A model generated the notes under the pieces. It was not told the origin of the DNA and did no database searches. It saw only the letters and a program-made list of their open reading frames with translations. DNA of 64,000 bases from SHLQ01 sp964517125 (GTDB lineage: Bacteria > Actinomycetota > Acidimicrobiia > Acidimicrobiales > SHLQ01): the NCBI GenBank assembly GCA_964517125.1, contig CAZFBD010000008.1:25952-89951 (forward strand). The letters are read 5' to 3'. Below, in pieces: positions 1 through 9,427 of this stretch (position 1 is its first letter; each line of letters begins with the position of its first letter). Made by a program: the position numbers and the translations under genes.

Positions 1-1127
1 CTTCGGTACAACGACTCGATCTCGCTGGTCGACGACGCAGCATCGAACGCCACAGCCGACGTTCGGGCCGCCTGAGCCATCTGCGATCGCTCGTCGGGAT
101 TCTCGGCGAGCCGAACCCACGCAGCAGCAATCTGATCGACGGCATCGATGTCGACCAGAATTCCCTGCGACCCATCGGTGACTTCCTCGGGGATACCGCC
201 TGCGCGGGTGGACACAACCGGCAGGCCCAGGGCAAAGGCCTCCATCAACGACACCGGCAGCCCCTCGTGGCGCGAGGTCAGCGTGAACACATCGAACGCC
301 GACATGACCTCGCGGGCATCGGATCGGTATCCGAGGACATGCACGCTGTTACCCAACCCTCGGGCGGACACCGCCGAGCGAAAGGCGTCCTCTCCGGGGC
401 CCTGGCCAACAACGACGAACTCCAACAGGTCGGAGCTGGCCAGCGCTGACTCGGCCGCATCGAGAAAGACGTCGTAGGCCTTTTCGGGCCGGAAGTTGGC
501 CACGATCCCAACGACCACCTTGCCCAGACCGAGCTCGGTGCGAATGCGGTCGCGGTGTGCCGCTGCCGCCTGGACCTCTTCCAGCGGAATGCCGTGCCGA
601 AGCGTTGTCGTACGAGCCTGAGCGCTCGAAGACATCGACAACCGGACGTCTTCGGAGACAGCGAACGTGGCGTCGTCGAGACCAACCGTCAGCCGATTGA
701 GCAGGCGAGTGGCCCGATGGTGCCGGGGCCAGCGGTTGTGTTCCGTCGTGACGACGGCTCCCGGAACCCCACCAACTCGGTGCAGCATGCGAACCACCAC
801 AGCCACCAGCGGCGAGTGCACGTGAACGACATCGACGGGATCCACTCGGAGCATGTTGCGAAGCCGCAACGGCCACGAAGGCCCCGAACCAACCAACGGT
901 GTCTCCACCCCAAGCGCGTGCAGGTCGCCGACGAGGTGATCCTTGTGATCGATCAGACGCAGCACGCGGTAGTTGAACGAAGCAACGTCACCGGTTCGGA
1001 CCTGATTGACGATCAGGCGTTCGGCACCGCCCGGTCCCAGGCCCTTCACCACATGGGCGACACGCAATCGGTCATCGGCCCGCGTCGGTCGCACACGGCG
1101 TGTGCCTGAACGGGGAAAACGACTCAC
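1..1127 (-). CDS. Glycosyltransferase, GT4/GT-B type (3' end beyond the window)
   Basis: Reading the minus strand from a GTG at 1127 gives an open frame of about 375 codons that leaves the window at base 1. The N-terminus has the donor/acceptor loop GPGGAERL. The C-terminal half has the GT4 signature EGLPVSLMEAF followed by GLPVVSTRAGGIPE, the EX7E nucleotide-sugar site. It should transfer a sugar from a nucleotide sugar to a cytoplasmic lipid-linked acceptor. The start is supported by AGAGG about 10 bases upstream. It is divergent from the BY-kinase gene at 1233, which points to polysaccharide assembly. The acceptor and sugar cannot be told from sequence. Confidence 0.85.
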   Translation of the reverse strand, partial: MSRFPRSGTRRVRPTRADDRLRVAHVVKGLGPGGAERLIVNQVRTGDVASFNYRVLRLIDHKDHLVGDLHALGVETPLVGSGPSWPLRLRNMLRVDPVDVVHVHSPLVAVVVRMLHRVGGVPGAVVTTEHNRWPRHHRATRLLNRLTVGLDDATFAVSEDVRLSMSSSAQARTTTLRHGIPLEEVQAAAAHRDRIRTELGLGKVVVGIVANFRPEKAYDVFLDAAESALASSDLLEFVVVGQGPGEDAFRSAVSARGLGNSVHVLGYRSDAREVMSAFDVFTLTSRHEGLPVSLMEAFALGLPVVSTRAGGIPEEVTDGSQGILVDIDAVDQIAAAWVRLAENPDERSQMAQAARTSAVAFDAASSTSEIESLYR

Positions 1128-1232
1128 GCGAAGTGCCCCTCTTGACTCACGAACTGAACCGAATGGCCGACATGTACCGGGTACAGGGTCGAATGAGGAG
1201 CGCTGCACACGCAGCAGGGTGTTGACAACCAG

Positions 1233-3311
1233 ATGGAAACAAGGGCTTTTGCCGAAGACACGATTCCGGAATCCTCCCACGTGAGATCCTCCGGGCTGGT
1301 GATCGATGATCGGCCGATCGTCGTCCACGACGCCGAACGTCGGGGACGGATCTCCGACGACGATCCCGTGCGGACCATCCGCGGGTTCACCCGCCGCTGG
1401 CGACTTCTCCTCGCCTTCATCGTGGTGGGTTCGGTACTCGGTTGGCTCAGCGCAACGCTGGCAGAAGAAACGTCGGTCGCCCCCGTCGAAGTCGACCACT
1501 ATCAGGCATCGCACGTGCTCGTCCTGGACAGCAACGTGCCCGCCACACAGGCCGTTCTGAGCGTCCGCAACCTGAACACGCTCGCCAAGCGCGTGACCGT
1601 GGGCGACGTGCCCGACGCCGTGGCGGCGCGCACCGACCTTCCTCCGGTCGACGTGGGCACGCAGGTGCGGGTCATCATCCGCTCCGACAGCGAATCGCTC
1701 GACATCGTGACGATCGCCGAAACCCCCGGCACGGCCGAAGAGCTGGCCGACGCCTTCGCCGCCGAGCTCTTTGCACACCTGGACAACGAAGCCAACACGT
1801 TTGCCACCGAAGCGATCGCGTCGGCCCAGGCTCGCCTGGACGAGGCCGAGCTGAACCTCGCCAGCGTCCGCGCCCAGATCGAGGTCGCAACCGACGCCGA
1901 GGACGACGCGCTCGTTGCGCTGCTCGAACAGGACGAGCAACAGTTCCTGAGCGCACGCATCTTTGCCAACGCATCGCTCCTTGACGCCCGCGCCGACGGT
2001 GTACCCGTCGTGCCTCTCGAAACACTCCGCTCCGGAACGAACACGGCATCGGTCATCAGCGAGGGACGCTTCGATGAACTGGTCGACAAGGCTTCACTTG
2101 GACAGAACGTCATTGCGCTCTTCGGTGACGAGGTCGAACCCGACTCGTCGGGTGGCGCACTCTCGGCCGTGAGTGCCCGTCTGCCCGGAGGCGCCGTTCC
2201 TCGCACAGCCGCTGGTGCAGCACTCGGGCTCATGGTCGGCTTCGCCGTCCTTGCATTCCTCAACCGAGTCGACAACCGGGTCCGTTCCAAGCGCCAGGTC
2301 GAAGACGTCCTGGATCTCCCCGTGATCTCCGAGGTCCCTTCGGTCGGTCGTCGCCAGCGTCGACAGACCGAACTGCTCTCGATCGAGTCGCCGCGGAGCC
2401 GCTTTGCCGAGCAGCATCGAGCCCTCGCCTCGACGATCTCCTACGCACACCGTTCCCGTCCCGGGCAGCGAAGCCAGGTCGTCCTCGTCACCTCACCAGG
2501 GCCCGCCGAAGGCAAGACGACCACCGTTGCCAACCTTGGTGCCATGCTCGCCGAGTCCGGGGAATCGGTGCTGTTGATCAACTGCGACTTCCGACGGCCA
2601 CGTCTGCATCTGCACCTGGACTCCGACGACGAGCCAATGAACCTGAACAGCACCTCGATCGATGAGATCGACCTGATCTCCAACGTGCTCGACGACCCGG
2701 ATGCGCCGCCGACCGAAGTCATCGCTGCCCAACGCAAGGTCATTGCGCAGGCCCGCGAGGTCTACGACCTGATCGTCATCGATACGGCTCCCGTCCTGGC
2801 AACCAACGATGCCGTCGACCTGCTCGACCTCGTCGACGATGTCGTCCTGGTGCTCCGAGCAGGCAAGACCACGATTCACGCGGCCGATCGGGCCGCCGAG
2901 ATCCTGGAACGCCGCCGAGCCCACGTTCTTGGTCTGGCGCTCACCGCAGTCGACGCCCGCTCGTCCGACGAGTACTACTACTACGGCTCGTACTACAACG
3001 AAGAACGAACCGGCCCTTCGCTGCCGAAGCGTCGCCAGGTCGCGGCATCGACGGACGACGTCCTTGACCTCGACGGCGAGGCCGGGAACTCAGCCGCATC
3101 CGCCAGCCTCGACGGCGTGGACGCTGCCGAGGACACCTCGTATCTTCTCGTGCTCACCGACGACGACACCATCGACGTCATCCCGGCCGACGAAGCCGCC
3201 GCCCCCCAAGCTCGCCGCACCCGCAAACAGCGCAAGCAGGCAAAGCGTCAGGCGAAGGCAGCCGAGCGCGACAACGACGATGCCGACTCCCCGGACGCCG
3301 AAGCGGACTGA
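1233..3311 (+). CDS. Polysaccharide co-polymerase / tyrosine autokinase (Wzz + BY-kinase)
   Basis: A 692-residue inner-membrane protein. A Wzz-like chain-length region lies between two membrane segments (about residues 58-76 and 322-342). A cytoplasmic BY-kinase domain follows, with Walker A GPAEGKTTT (about 423-431), a Walker A' strand LLINCDFRRPR, and Walker B LIVIDTAP (about 513-520). The tyrosine cluster typical of autophosphorylation is at about 581-588 (YYYYGSYY). An extra acidic and then Lys/Arg-rich tail of about 90 residues follows, longer than usual. It should control polymer length and export through phosphorylation. No clear ribosome site precedes ATG 1233; GTG 1281 is an in-frame alternative. 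Its stop overlaps the next start by one base. Confidence 0.9.
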   Translation: METRAFAEDTIPESSHVRSSGLVIDDRPIVVHDAERRGRISDDDPVRTIRGFTRRWRLLLAFIVVGSVLGWLSATLAEETSVAPVEVDHYQASHVLVLDSNVPATQAVLSVRNLNTLAKRVTVGDVPDAVAARTDLPPVDVGTQVRVIIRSDSESLDIVTIAETPGTAEELADAFAAELFAHLDNEANTFATEAIASAQARLDEAELNLASVRAQIEVATDAEDDALVALLEQDEQQFLSARIFANASLLDARADGVPVVPLETLRSGTNTASVISEGRFDELVDKASLGQNVIALFGDEVEPDSSGGALSAVSARLPGGAVPRTAAGAALGLMVGFAVLAFLNRVDNRVRSKRQVEDVLDLPVISEVPSVGRRQRRQTELLSIESPRSRFAEQHRALASTISYAHRSRPGQRSQVVLVTSPGPAEGKTTTVANLGAMLAESGESVLLINCDFRRPRLHLHLDSDDEPMNLNSTSIDEIDLISNVLDDPDAPPTEVIAAQRKVIAQAREVYDLIVIDTAPVLATNDAVDLLDLVDDVVLVLRAGKTTIHAADRAAEILERRRAHVLGLALTAVDARSSDEYYYYGSYYNEERTGPSLPKRRQVAASTDDVLDLDGEAGNSAASASLDGVDAAEDTSYLLVLTDDDTIDVIPADEAAAPQARRTRKQRKQAKRQAKAAERDNDDADSPDAEAD

Positions 3312-4753
3312 TGGCCATGACGTCTGCGTCCACGACCAACCGAGTCGTCCCCAGACCGAGTGAGCGAACTTCGACGCGAATCACCGTCGGACGGCGCAGC
3401 CAACAACCGCTGGTGGTCGAACGGGCCGACGATGGCCCGCAGCGAGGACCACGACTCGACAACGACGAGGCAACGTTCCGCACGCTCGGCGTTGTGGCCT
3501 CGGTCGCAGCTGCGCTCTTGTTCGGAGTGCTCGGGCTTCTCGGACGAGCCGACACCATCCTTGGCGTCGTTCTGGTTCCCATCATCGCCATCGCCGGTGC
3601 CATCATCATTCGCCGACGAATCGGCGCGACCGCTGGACCCGGCGCCGTCTCCATCGCCGTGGCCGGGCTTGGACTTCGGCTGCTTGCCGCCGTTCCCCGA
3701 CTGCTCGGCGGCGTCGATGCCGTCGACTATCAGCGTGAAGGTGAACGAATCGCCCGAAGTCTCCGGGTCTTTGACTTCTCCGTGGCATCGGGACGTTCGG
3801 TCCCCGGCACCGGAGCGGTCCGCTGGCTTTCCGGCTTCGTCAATCTGCTCACGGGTTCCACGTACATCGGCACCTATCTGGTCTTCGTTCTGCTCGCCTT
3901 TGTGGGGCAGCTCCTCTTCGTCATGGCCGTCCGACCCGTACTCTCCGTCCGACAGTTTCGTGTCCTGATGCTGCTGGTCATGCTGTGGCCGGCGTTGAAC
4001 TTCTGGCCGTCGTCCATCGGCAAGGAATCGGTCGTGCTCTTCGGCGCCGGTCTGGCCATGCACGGTGCCAGCCGACTGCACGACCGTTCGTACGCTGGTG
4101 CCGTCACCCTCCTCGCGGGGCTCTTCTCGATCGGTATGGTCCGCCCGCACGTGGCGCTCATCGTGCTGAGCGCACTCGTGGTCGGCCTCCTCGCTCGCCA
4201 GGAACATGGCCGATCGCGCATCCTCATCCATCTCGCCATCGTGAGCGTCGTGGCCGTTGGTGTGTTGTGGTTGTCCTCGGCCTCCGCCGAGATCTTCGGA
4301 CTCGAGCAGATCGACGGCATCGACGATGTCGGCCTGGCACTGGACTTCGCGCAGAACCGAACCTCGCAGGACGTCTCCCAGTTCGCTGCCGTTCGGGTCG
4401 AAACGCCGCTCGACTACCCGCTCGCCGCGGTGACCGTGCTCGTCCGGCCGTTCCCCTGGGAAGCCGCGAACCCGATGGCGCTGCTCAGCTCACTCGAGGG
4501 TGTGGCCCTCGTCGTGCTCATGCTCTGGTCAGTACCGGGACTGTTCCGGGTGCGCGGACGGTTGCTGTCCAACGGCACGCTGCTGCACGCCGCGGCCTTC
4601 ACGGCGGTGTTCATCTTCCTGTTCTCGGCCATTGGCAACTTCGGCATTCTCAGCCGACAGCGGGCCCAGGTTCTGCCGTTCGTCTTCGTACTGATCGCTC
4701 TCGGAATCGGCGCCGGGAGCACTCATTTGCCAACCCGGAGGATTCGGCGATGA
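3311..4753 (+). CDS. Polytopic membrane protein, possible polysaccharide polymerase
   Basis: 480 residues. A polar N-terminal 55 residues is followed by roughly ten hydrophobic segments. A central stretch (LWPALNFWPSSIGKES) followed by another helix recalls membrane proteins of exopolysaccharide loci such as EpsG/Wzy-like polymerases, but no family signature is decisive. Its start overlaps the BY-kinase stop and its stop overlaps the next start (ATGA), so it belongs to one translationally coupled operon with them. I infer a role in polymerising or ligating the polysaccharide handled by the neighbouring kinase. It could instead be a lipid-linked glycan transporter or another GT-C-like enzyme. 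Confidence 0.6.
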   Translation: MAMTSASTTNRVVPRPSERTSTRITVGRRSQQPLVVERADDGPQRGPRLDNDEATFRTLGVVASVAAALLFGVLGLLGRADTILGVVLVPIIAIAGAIIIRRRIGATAGPGAVSIAVAGLGLRLLAAVPRLLGGVDAVDYQREGERIARSLRVFDFSVASGRSVPGTGAVRWLSGFVNLLTGSTYIGTYLVFVLLAFVGQLLFVMAVRPVLSVRQFRVLMLLVMLWPALNFWPSSIGKESVVLFGAGLAMHGASRLHDRSYAGAVTLLAGLFSIGMVRPHVALIVLSALVVGLLARQEHGRSRILIHLAIVSVVAVGVLWLSSASAEIFGLEQIDGIDDVGLALDFAQNRTSQDVSQFAAVRVETPLDYPLAAVTVLVRPFPWEAANPMALLSSLEGVALVVLMLWSVPGLFRVRGRLLSNGTLLHAAAFTAVFIFLFSAIGNFGILSRQRAQVLPFVFVLIALGIGAGSTHLPTRRIRR

Positions 4754-5943
4754 AACACGCTCACATGACCATTGGCGCGGCCCCAGAAATCTGTTGGGGA
4801 ATGGTCGATGACGACCTCTTGCTCTTCGACCCCATCGACCGTCGGCTGCACGTGCTCAACAACACGGCAGCCATGGTGTGGGCGCTCACCGACGACAGCA
4901 TCCAGGTGAGACAGATCGTCCAACGACTGAGCGCCGAGTTTCGCATGGTGCCCCAGCAGATCGAAGACGACATCGATTCCGTCGTCGACAACCTGCTCGC
5001 AACCGGGCTCTGCATCAACAGCGACCGTCCGCCCGCCCCTCGACTCCATCCCCCCGAGGTCCCACGCCTGCAATCGGCTCCGGCACGACCCGGACCGTTC
5101 ACCGTCGGGCCGTTTCACGCCCTCGGAGCGACCCTCCTGATTGACGTACCCGATCCACTGCTCTCCGCAGAGATCAGCCGGGTGCTGGCACCACTTGCCG
5201 AAGCTGGCGTCGACGTCGGCGCCGGCAGGGGAGTGCTCGCCTACCAGATCCAGGGCACCGACAAGGGATTCGATCTTTCCGTCAACGGCCGGACCCTCGC
5301 CCGGCACATGTCCCGCGCTGTGTGCCTTCGAACCCTGCTCTCCGACTGCAACGCCAGCCCGCTCGACTTCGTCGATGATGCACTCGTGCTGCATGCGTCG
5401 GGCGCCCGAATCGACGGACAGCTCTTCGTGTTTCCCGGTGTGAGCAACGCGGGAAAGTCCACACTCGTTGCCCAGCTCGTTCAGCGCGGACACGGCTACC
5501 TCACCGATGAGGCCGTTGCCGTTCACGTCGACACCCTGCAGGCCGAGCACTACCACAAGGCCATCTGCGTCGACCCCGGAGCACACTCGTTGTTCCCAGA
5601 ACTCGAACCCGAACGAAACGAAACCTCGGACGACACGTGGGACATCGACCCTCGACTGTTCGGCCCCGGCATCCTGACCGGCGGCGGCGACATCTCGGCG
5701 CTCGTCTTCCCGATCTTCCGGCCCAACACCGAAGCGAGCCTGCGCCCGATCGATCCCATCGAGACGATGCATCGGTTGCTGCGCAACAGCTTCGACTTCT
5801 CGCTGCTCGGGCAGGCCGGATTCGCCGCCCTGATCCGTATCGCCAACCTCATTCCCGCATGGGAATTCGGTCATGGCGGTGACGGACATCTGGACATCCT
5901 CGAGTCGGTGGCCGGCGGCCCTGCTCTGCTCAGTCTGGACTGA
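4750..5943 (+). CDS. PqqD-like domain fused to HPr-kinase-like P-loop domain
   Basis: 397 residues. The N-terminal 95 residues read like a PqqD-type peptide-binding winged-helix domain (FDPIDRRLHVLNNTAAMVWALTD at about 20-42). The C-terminal half resembles HprK-type kinases, with P-loop GVSNAGKST at 230-238 and downstream TDEAVAV. Separate PqqD-like and HprK-related proteins are known together in some bacterial polysaccharide loci (HPr-rel-A type); here they appear as one chain. The start overlaps the previous stop by ATGA, so it is co-translated with the polymerase-like protein. The last 14 bases overlap the 3' end of the opposite-strand cyclase gene. The phosphorylated target is unknown, possibly a protein of this export system. 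Confidence 0.7.
   Translation: MKHAHMTIGAAPEICWGMVDDDLLLFDPIDRRLHVLNNTAAMVWALTDDSIQVRQIVQRLSAEFRMVPQQIEDDIDSVVDNLLATGLCINSDRPPAPRLHPPEVPRLQSAPARPGPFTVGPFHALGATLLIDVPDPLLSAEISRVLAPLAEAGVDVGAGRGVLAYQIQGTDKGFDLSVNGRTLARHMSRAVCLRTLLSDCNASPLDFVDDALVLHASGARIDGQLFVFPGVSNAGKSTLVAQLVQRGHGYLTDEAVAVHVDTLQAEHYHKAICVDPGAHSLFPELEPERNETSDDTWDIDPRLFGPGILTGGGDISALVFPIFRPNTEASLRPIDPIETMHRLLRNSFDFSLLGQAGFAALIRIANLIPAWEFGHGGDGHLDILESVAGGPALLSLD
5930..5943. terminator. Small palindrome holding both stop codons of a convergent pair
   Basis: TCAGTC-TG-GACTGA is a perfect inverted repeat. The plus-strand stop TGA and the minus-strand stop (TCA on this strand) lie at its two ends. It may help end transcription both ways, but the 6-bp stem is short and there is no T-tract. 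Confidence 0.3.
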
Positions 5944-7621
5944 CCGCCTTGTCGCGGATCGCACGGCGATCTCCGGCAACCTTCGGAACGTCGTCCTCGA
6001 TTGGCTCGCCCCGGGCTGCTCGACGCGCCCGCTTGGTCTGATACTGGTTCTGATCGGCCGCTCGCAGCAGCTGACTGCGGGTCTCGATGTCCGGAGTGGC
6101 GAACGCGATGCCACAGGAGATCGAGCGAGGGCGTCCGCCACCGCCAGAGCGTTCGAAGAGCCGCTCGATCGTGTCGGAGATCTCGTGTGCGGTGAGCAGC
6201 GCCCCGCCGTCGATGACCAGACAGAACTCGTCACCGCCGATGCGACAGATCGTGGTGCGCTCGGGATCGCGGGTGGAGCCACGCAAGGCAGCTGCGGCGT
6301 CGACCAGGAGACGGTCGCCAGCCTCGTGACCATCGTTGTCGTTCACGAGTTTGAGCCCGTCGACATCGCACATGATGACCGCGCAGTCCTGTCGTTCGAT
6401 GGGGTCGCGTTCGAAGATCTCGTCGAGGACCGCGTTGAGCACGTGGCGATTCGCCAGGCCCGTCAGCTGGTCCCGGAGCGCCATTTGTTCGATCTCGGCC
6501 CAGCGGACCGTGTTCGTGAGCGCAATGGCTGCCTGGCTCGCAATGTGGCGCAGCACGCTCAGGTCGTGGTTGTCGAGGTGACGGTCGAGCCCCCGGCGTG
6601 CAGCGTTGAGGACACCCCACGCTTCGCCCCGCAACATGATCGGCACGCTGATGTCGCTGCCGGCAACGAGGTCGCGCCCGTCGACGGTCGACGCAGTCGG
6701 CAACTCGTCGGGGCCTCGCAGCACCGGCACACCAGCGCGCAGCTCAGCCAGCATGGAGAACTCGGCAAGGCCGTCGAGACGGTCGGCGGCCATGATCGGA
6801 CCGCGGCCATCGGCGGCGACTGCAAGCGGTTCCTCTTCGATGGACGTGCGGGACAACCGGAGAATTGCCACATGCGCTGCTTCGACCGAACGGACCGCGA
6901 TGTCGGCGAACAGTTGCAACAGATCATCGACCCGCGAAGCCGCAGCGACAGCGGTTGCAATGTCGGATGCGGCCGCACCAGCACCTTCGCTGGCGGCCGA
7001 ACTGGTGTGGGCGTCGAACAGATCGATCATGGCGGCCGACGGAATTGGCGGAGCTTCAATGCCGCCCAGATCCGTGCGGCGCAGCGCCGCAACGATGGTG
7101 GGGTCCAGGACACTTCCGGCCCGCATCTCGACCCGCGCCAACGCAGGGCCCCAGGTGGGGATGAAGCCGGGCGCCGGGTTACCCACGATCTCGTCGGTCA
7201 CAGCCGCAATACGGGACGCGATGGGGATGTCGTTGGCCTGCAGGCTTGCGGGAGATCCAGACCCGTCCCAGTGCTCGCTCTGGTGGCGAAGGGCCACGGC
7301 AACCGGCGCAAGACCCGGAATTCGTTCGGTCAGCGTGGCGGCGAGCATGGAGCGCGTGAGATCGCGGGTGGCGTCGGCATTCGGACCGGACACCGCCAGA
7401 TCGATGTCGGCCAGAGCAGCCGTCGCAAGCACGTGTGACCGGTCGGCTTCGTCGAGTCCGAGCTCCCCGGCGAGGCGCGACGCCACAAGGGTTCGCAACG
7501 CACTGCGGTGCGCGACTGCCGGGTCGTGGATCTCGACCATCCGAACAAGCGCGATGATTGCGCCGCGCCCAGTGTCGCCGATGGAATTTTTCTTTGCGTT
7601 GGCGTTCGAGGGGGACGTCAT
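5930..7621 (-). CDS. Diguanylate cyclase with degenerate HD and GAF domains
   Basis: 563 residues from ATG 7621. An N-terminal helical region resembles HD-GYP but lacks the HD pair and has HWDGSGSP in place of the GYP motif, so hydrolase activity is doubtful. A GAF-like domain lies at about 210-370. A GGDEF domain follows, with intact GGDEF at 462-466. There is no RxxD inhibitory site at the usual spacing before it. It should make cyclic di-GMP under control of a GAF ligand. No good ribosome site is seen; the frame stays open upstream to 7810, but those residues look non-coding. Cyclic di-GMP often controls polysaccharide production, which fits the neighbouring genes. Confidence 0.8.
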   Translation of the reverse strand: MTSPSNANAKKNSIGDTGRGAIIALVRMVEIHDPAVAHRSALRTLVASRLAGELGLDEADRSHVLATAALADIDLAVSGPNADATRDLTRSMLAATLTERIPGLAPVAVALRHQSEHWDGSGSPASLQANDIPIASRIAAVTDEIVGNPAPGFIPTWGPALARVEMRAGSVLDPTIVAALRRTDLGGIEAPPIPSAAMIDLFDAHTSSAASEGAGAAASDIATAVAAASRVDDLLQLFADIAVRSVEAAHVAILRLSRTSIEEEPLAVAADGRGPIMAADRLDGLAEFSMLAELRAGVPVLRGPDELPTASTVDGRDLVAGSDISVPIMLRGEAWGVLNAARRGLDRHLDNHDLSVLRHIASQAAIALTNTVRWAEIEQMALRDQLTGLANRHVLNAVLDEIFERDPIERQDCAVIMCDVDGLKLVNDNDGHEAGDRLLVDAAAALRGSTRDPERTTICRIGGDEFCLVIDGGALLTAHEISDTIERLFERSGGGGRPRSISCGIAFATPDIETRSQLLRAADQNQYQTKRARRAARGEPIEDDVPKVAGDRRAIRDKAVSPD

Positions 7622-7821
7622 GAGAGGAGACCACACCGAGATCAGAGAACTCACTCTGTGTGGGAGCCCAGTGTGCCATGGCACGCAGGGTCGAGCGAAG
7701 TCTGCCGAATCGGGTCCTCGAGGTGCACCAGTCGTTCGTTCGGCGGCCATTTCGTCGAGCCCACGAGGTGATCCAGCGACGATTGTGACGCTCGACGTAC
7801 CGGAGACCATTGCTCACTCCG

Positions 7822-7827
7822 TACGCT
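7822..7827 (+). promoter_or_regulatory. -10 box TACGCT before the 29-codon ORF
   Basis: TACGCT ends 9 bases before ATG 7837; the upstream DNA shows no ribosome site, so a leaderless message is possible. Confidence 0.4.
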
Positions 7828-7836
7828 GGATGGCCG

Positions 7837-7926
7837 ATGAGCACGAGGAAGCTGATTCTCACCTCTCTGGCCCTGGGCGTCGTGATACTTGTCGCCTTTG
7901 CCGTGCAGGTGGTGATCGCCGCCTAG
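7837..7926 (+). CDS. 29-residue single-span membrane peptide
   Basis: A short open frame beginning MSTRKLIL followed by about 20 hydrophobic residues and ending VVIAA. Basic residues precede one predicted membrane helix, as in small inner-membrane proteins. A TACGCT box lies just upstream and lpdA starts 40 bases downstream with its own ribosome site. The frame, charge pattern and promoter spacing support it; the small size makes chance possible. Function unknown. Confidence 0.45.
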   Translation: MSTRKLILTSLALGVVILVAFAVQVVIAA

Positions 7927-7966
7927 CGGCGATCAGGATCCGCTCCTTGGACGAGGAGAACAACAA

Positions 7967-9376
7967 ATGTCGGATCATTTTGATGTCGTCGTGATTGGCG
8001 GCGGACCAGGCGGATATGCGGCCGCCCTCTACGGTGCCGCCGCAGGTCTGAACGTGGCGATGATCGAGAAGAGCAACGTGGGCGGCACGTGCCTGCACGT
8101 CGGGTGTATCCCGGCCAAGGAACTCCTGGAGACCGCAGCCGTGTTCCGCGCGGTGTCCCACGCAGAAACCTTCGGAATCACGACCTCGGAACCCGTCGTC
8201 GATTTCAGCGTCACCCAGACTCGCAAGCAGAAGGTCATCGACACTCTCACGAACGGACTGAGCGCGTTGCTCAAGCATCGCAAGGTCACCGTGTACGACG
8301 GCATTGGCTCGGTGTTCTCCGTGGGCGCCCAGAAGGCCGTGAACATCAGTGGTGGCGCCTCTGGCGACGTGCAGGTCACCGGCGACAACCTCATCATCGC
8401 TGCGGGTTCCGTGCCCCGGACCATCCCCGGCTTCGATGTCGACGGAACCACGATCGTGACCTCCGACGAGCTCCTCGCCGTCGACACCCTTCCCGCATCA
8501 GCAGCCGTCATCGGTGGCGGCGCCATCGGCATCGAGTTCGCCTCCATGATGGCCGACCTCGGCACCAAGGTGACTGTGCTCGAAGCAATGCCCAAAATCA
8601 TCCCCGGCGTCGATCCGGCTGCAGCCCGAGTCGTCGAACGGTCGCTCAAGGGCCGCGGCATCGACATCCGCACCGGCGTCATGGTGCAGGGCCACGCCGA
8701 CGTCGACGGCCTCAAGCGCGTCTCCTTTGGCGACGGCGAATCCGTCGATGTAGAGATGATCGTGCTCTCCATCGGCCGCCGCCCGTATGCCGACCTCCTC
8801 GGTCTCGACGCCGTCGGTGTGCCCGTCGACGAGCGCGGCTTCGTGCCGGTCGACTCCAGCTGCCGCACCTCGGTCCCCGGCGTGTGGGCCGTAGGTGACA
8901 TCATCGCCACCGCGCAGCTTGCGCACGTGGGCTTCGCCGAAGGCATGGTCGCCATCCGCGACATCCTGGGCGAGGACCCGCAGCCCGTCGACTACCAGAA
9001 CGTGCCGTGGTGCATCTACTGCCACCCTGAAGTTGCCTTCGCCGGTCACACCGAAGACTCGGCCAAGGAAGCCGGTTTCGACATCGTGACCTCCACCCAC
9101 AAGTTCAACGGCAACGGCCGCGCCATGATCGTCGGCGAGACCGACGGATTGGTCAAGGTCATCGCCGAGAAGACCCCCGACGGACGCGCCGGTCGAATCC
9201 TTGGTGTCCACATGGTGGGCCCCTGGGTCACCGAACAACTCGGGCAGGGCTACCTGGCCATCAACTGGGAAGCCACCGTCGATGAGGTCGCCGCGTTCAT
9301 CCAACCGCACCCGACAATGAGTGAATTGTTCGGCGAGACCGTCATGGCCCTGACCGGCCGAGGCCTGCACGGGTAA
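7967..9376 (+). CDS. lpdA: Dihydrolipoyl dehydrogenase (E3)
   Basis: 469 residues, usual E3 length. The N-terminal FAD fold is GGGPGGYAAA. The redox disulfide motif is GGTCLHVGCIPAKE (Cys42 and Cys47), a central NAD-binding GGGAIGIEFASMM follows, and the C-terminal interface holds the catalytic His-Glu pair in HPTMSELFGE. It reoxidises dihydrolipoamide on E2 subunits, passing electrons through FAD to NAD. AGGAG precedes the ATG at a good distance. It is followed by sucB and the lipoate-attachment genes, so the locus groups E3, E2 and lipoylation. Confidence 0.96.
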   Translation: MSDHFDVVVIGGGPGGYAAALYGAAAGLNVAMIEKSNVGGTCLHVGCIPAKELLETAAVFRAVSHAETFGITTSEPVVDFSVTQTRKQKVIDTLTNGLSALLKHRKVTVYDGIGSVFSVGAQKAVNISGGASGDVQVTGDNLIIAAGSVPRTIPGFDVDGTTIVTSDELLAVDTLPASAAVIGGGAIGIEFASMMADLGTKVTVLEAMPKIIPGVDPAAARVVERSLKGRGIDIRTGVMVQGHADVDGLKRVSFGDGESVDVEMIVLSIGRRPYADLLGLDAVGVPVDERGFVPVDSSCRTSVPGVWAVGDIIATAQLAHVGFAEGMVAIRDILGEDPQPVDYQNVPWCIYCHPEVAFAGHTEDSAKEAGFDIVTSTHKFNGNGRAMIVGETDGLVKVIAEKTPDGRAGRILGVHMVGPWVTEQLGQGYLAINWEATVDEVAAFIQPHPTMSELFGETVMALTGRGLHG

Positions 9377-9427
9377 TGTGTCAGGCGCACCACGACAATC
9401 TGCATCCACCAAGGAGCACCAACTTTC

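Noticed and set aside
7622..7810. A 63-residue N-terminal extension of the cyclase
   Set aside because: No ribosome site, odd composition, and no domain; ATG 7621 starts just before the recognised region.
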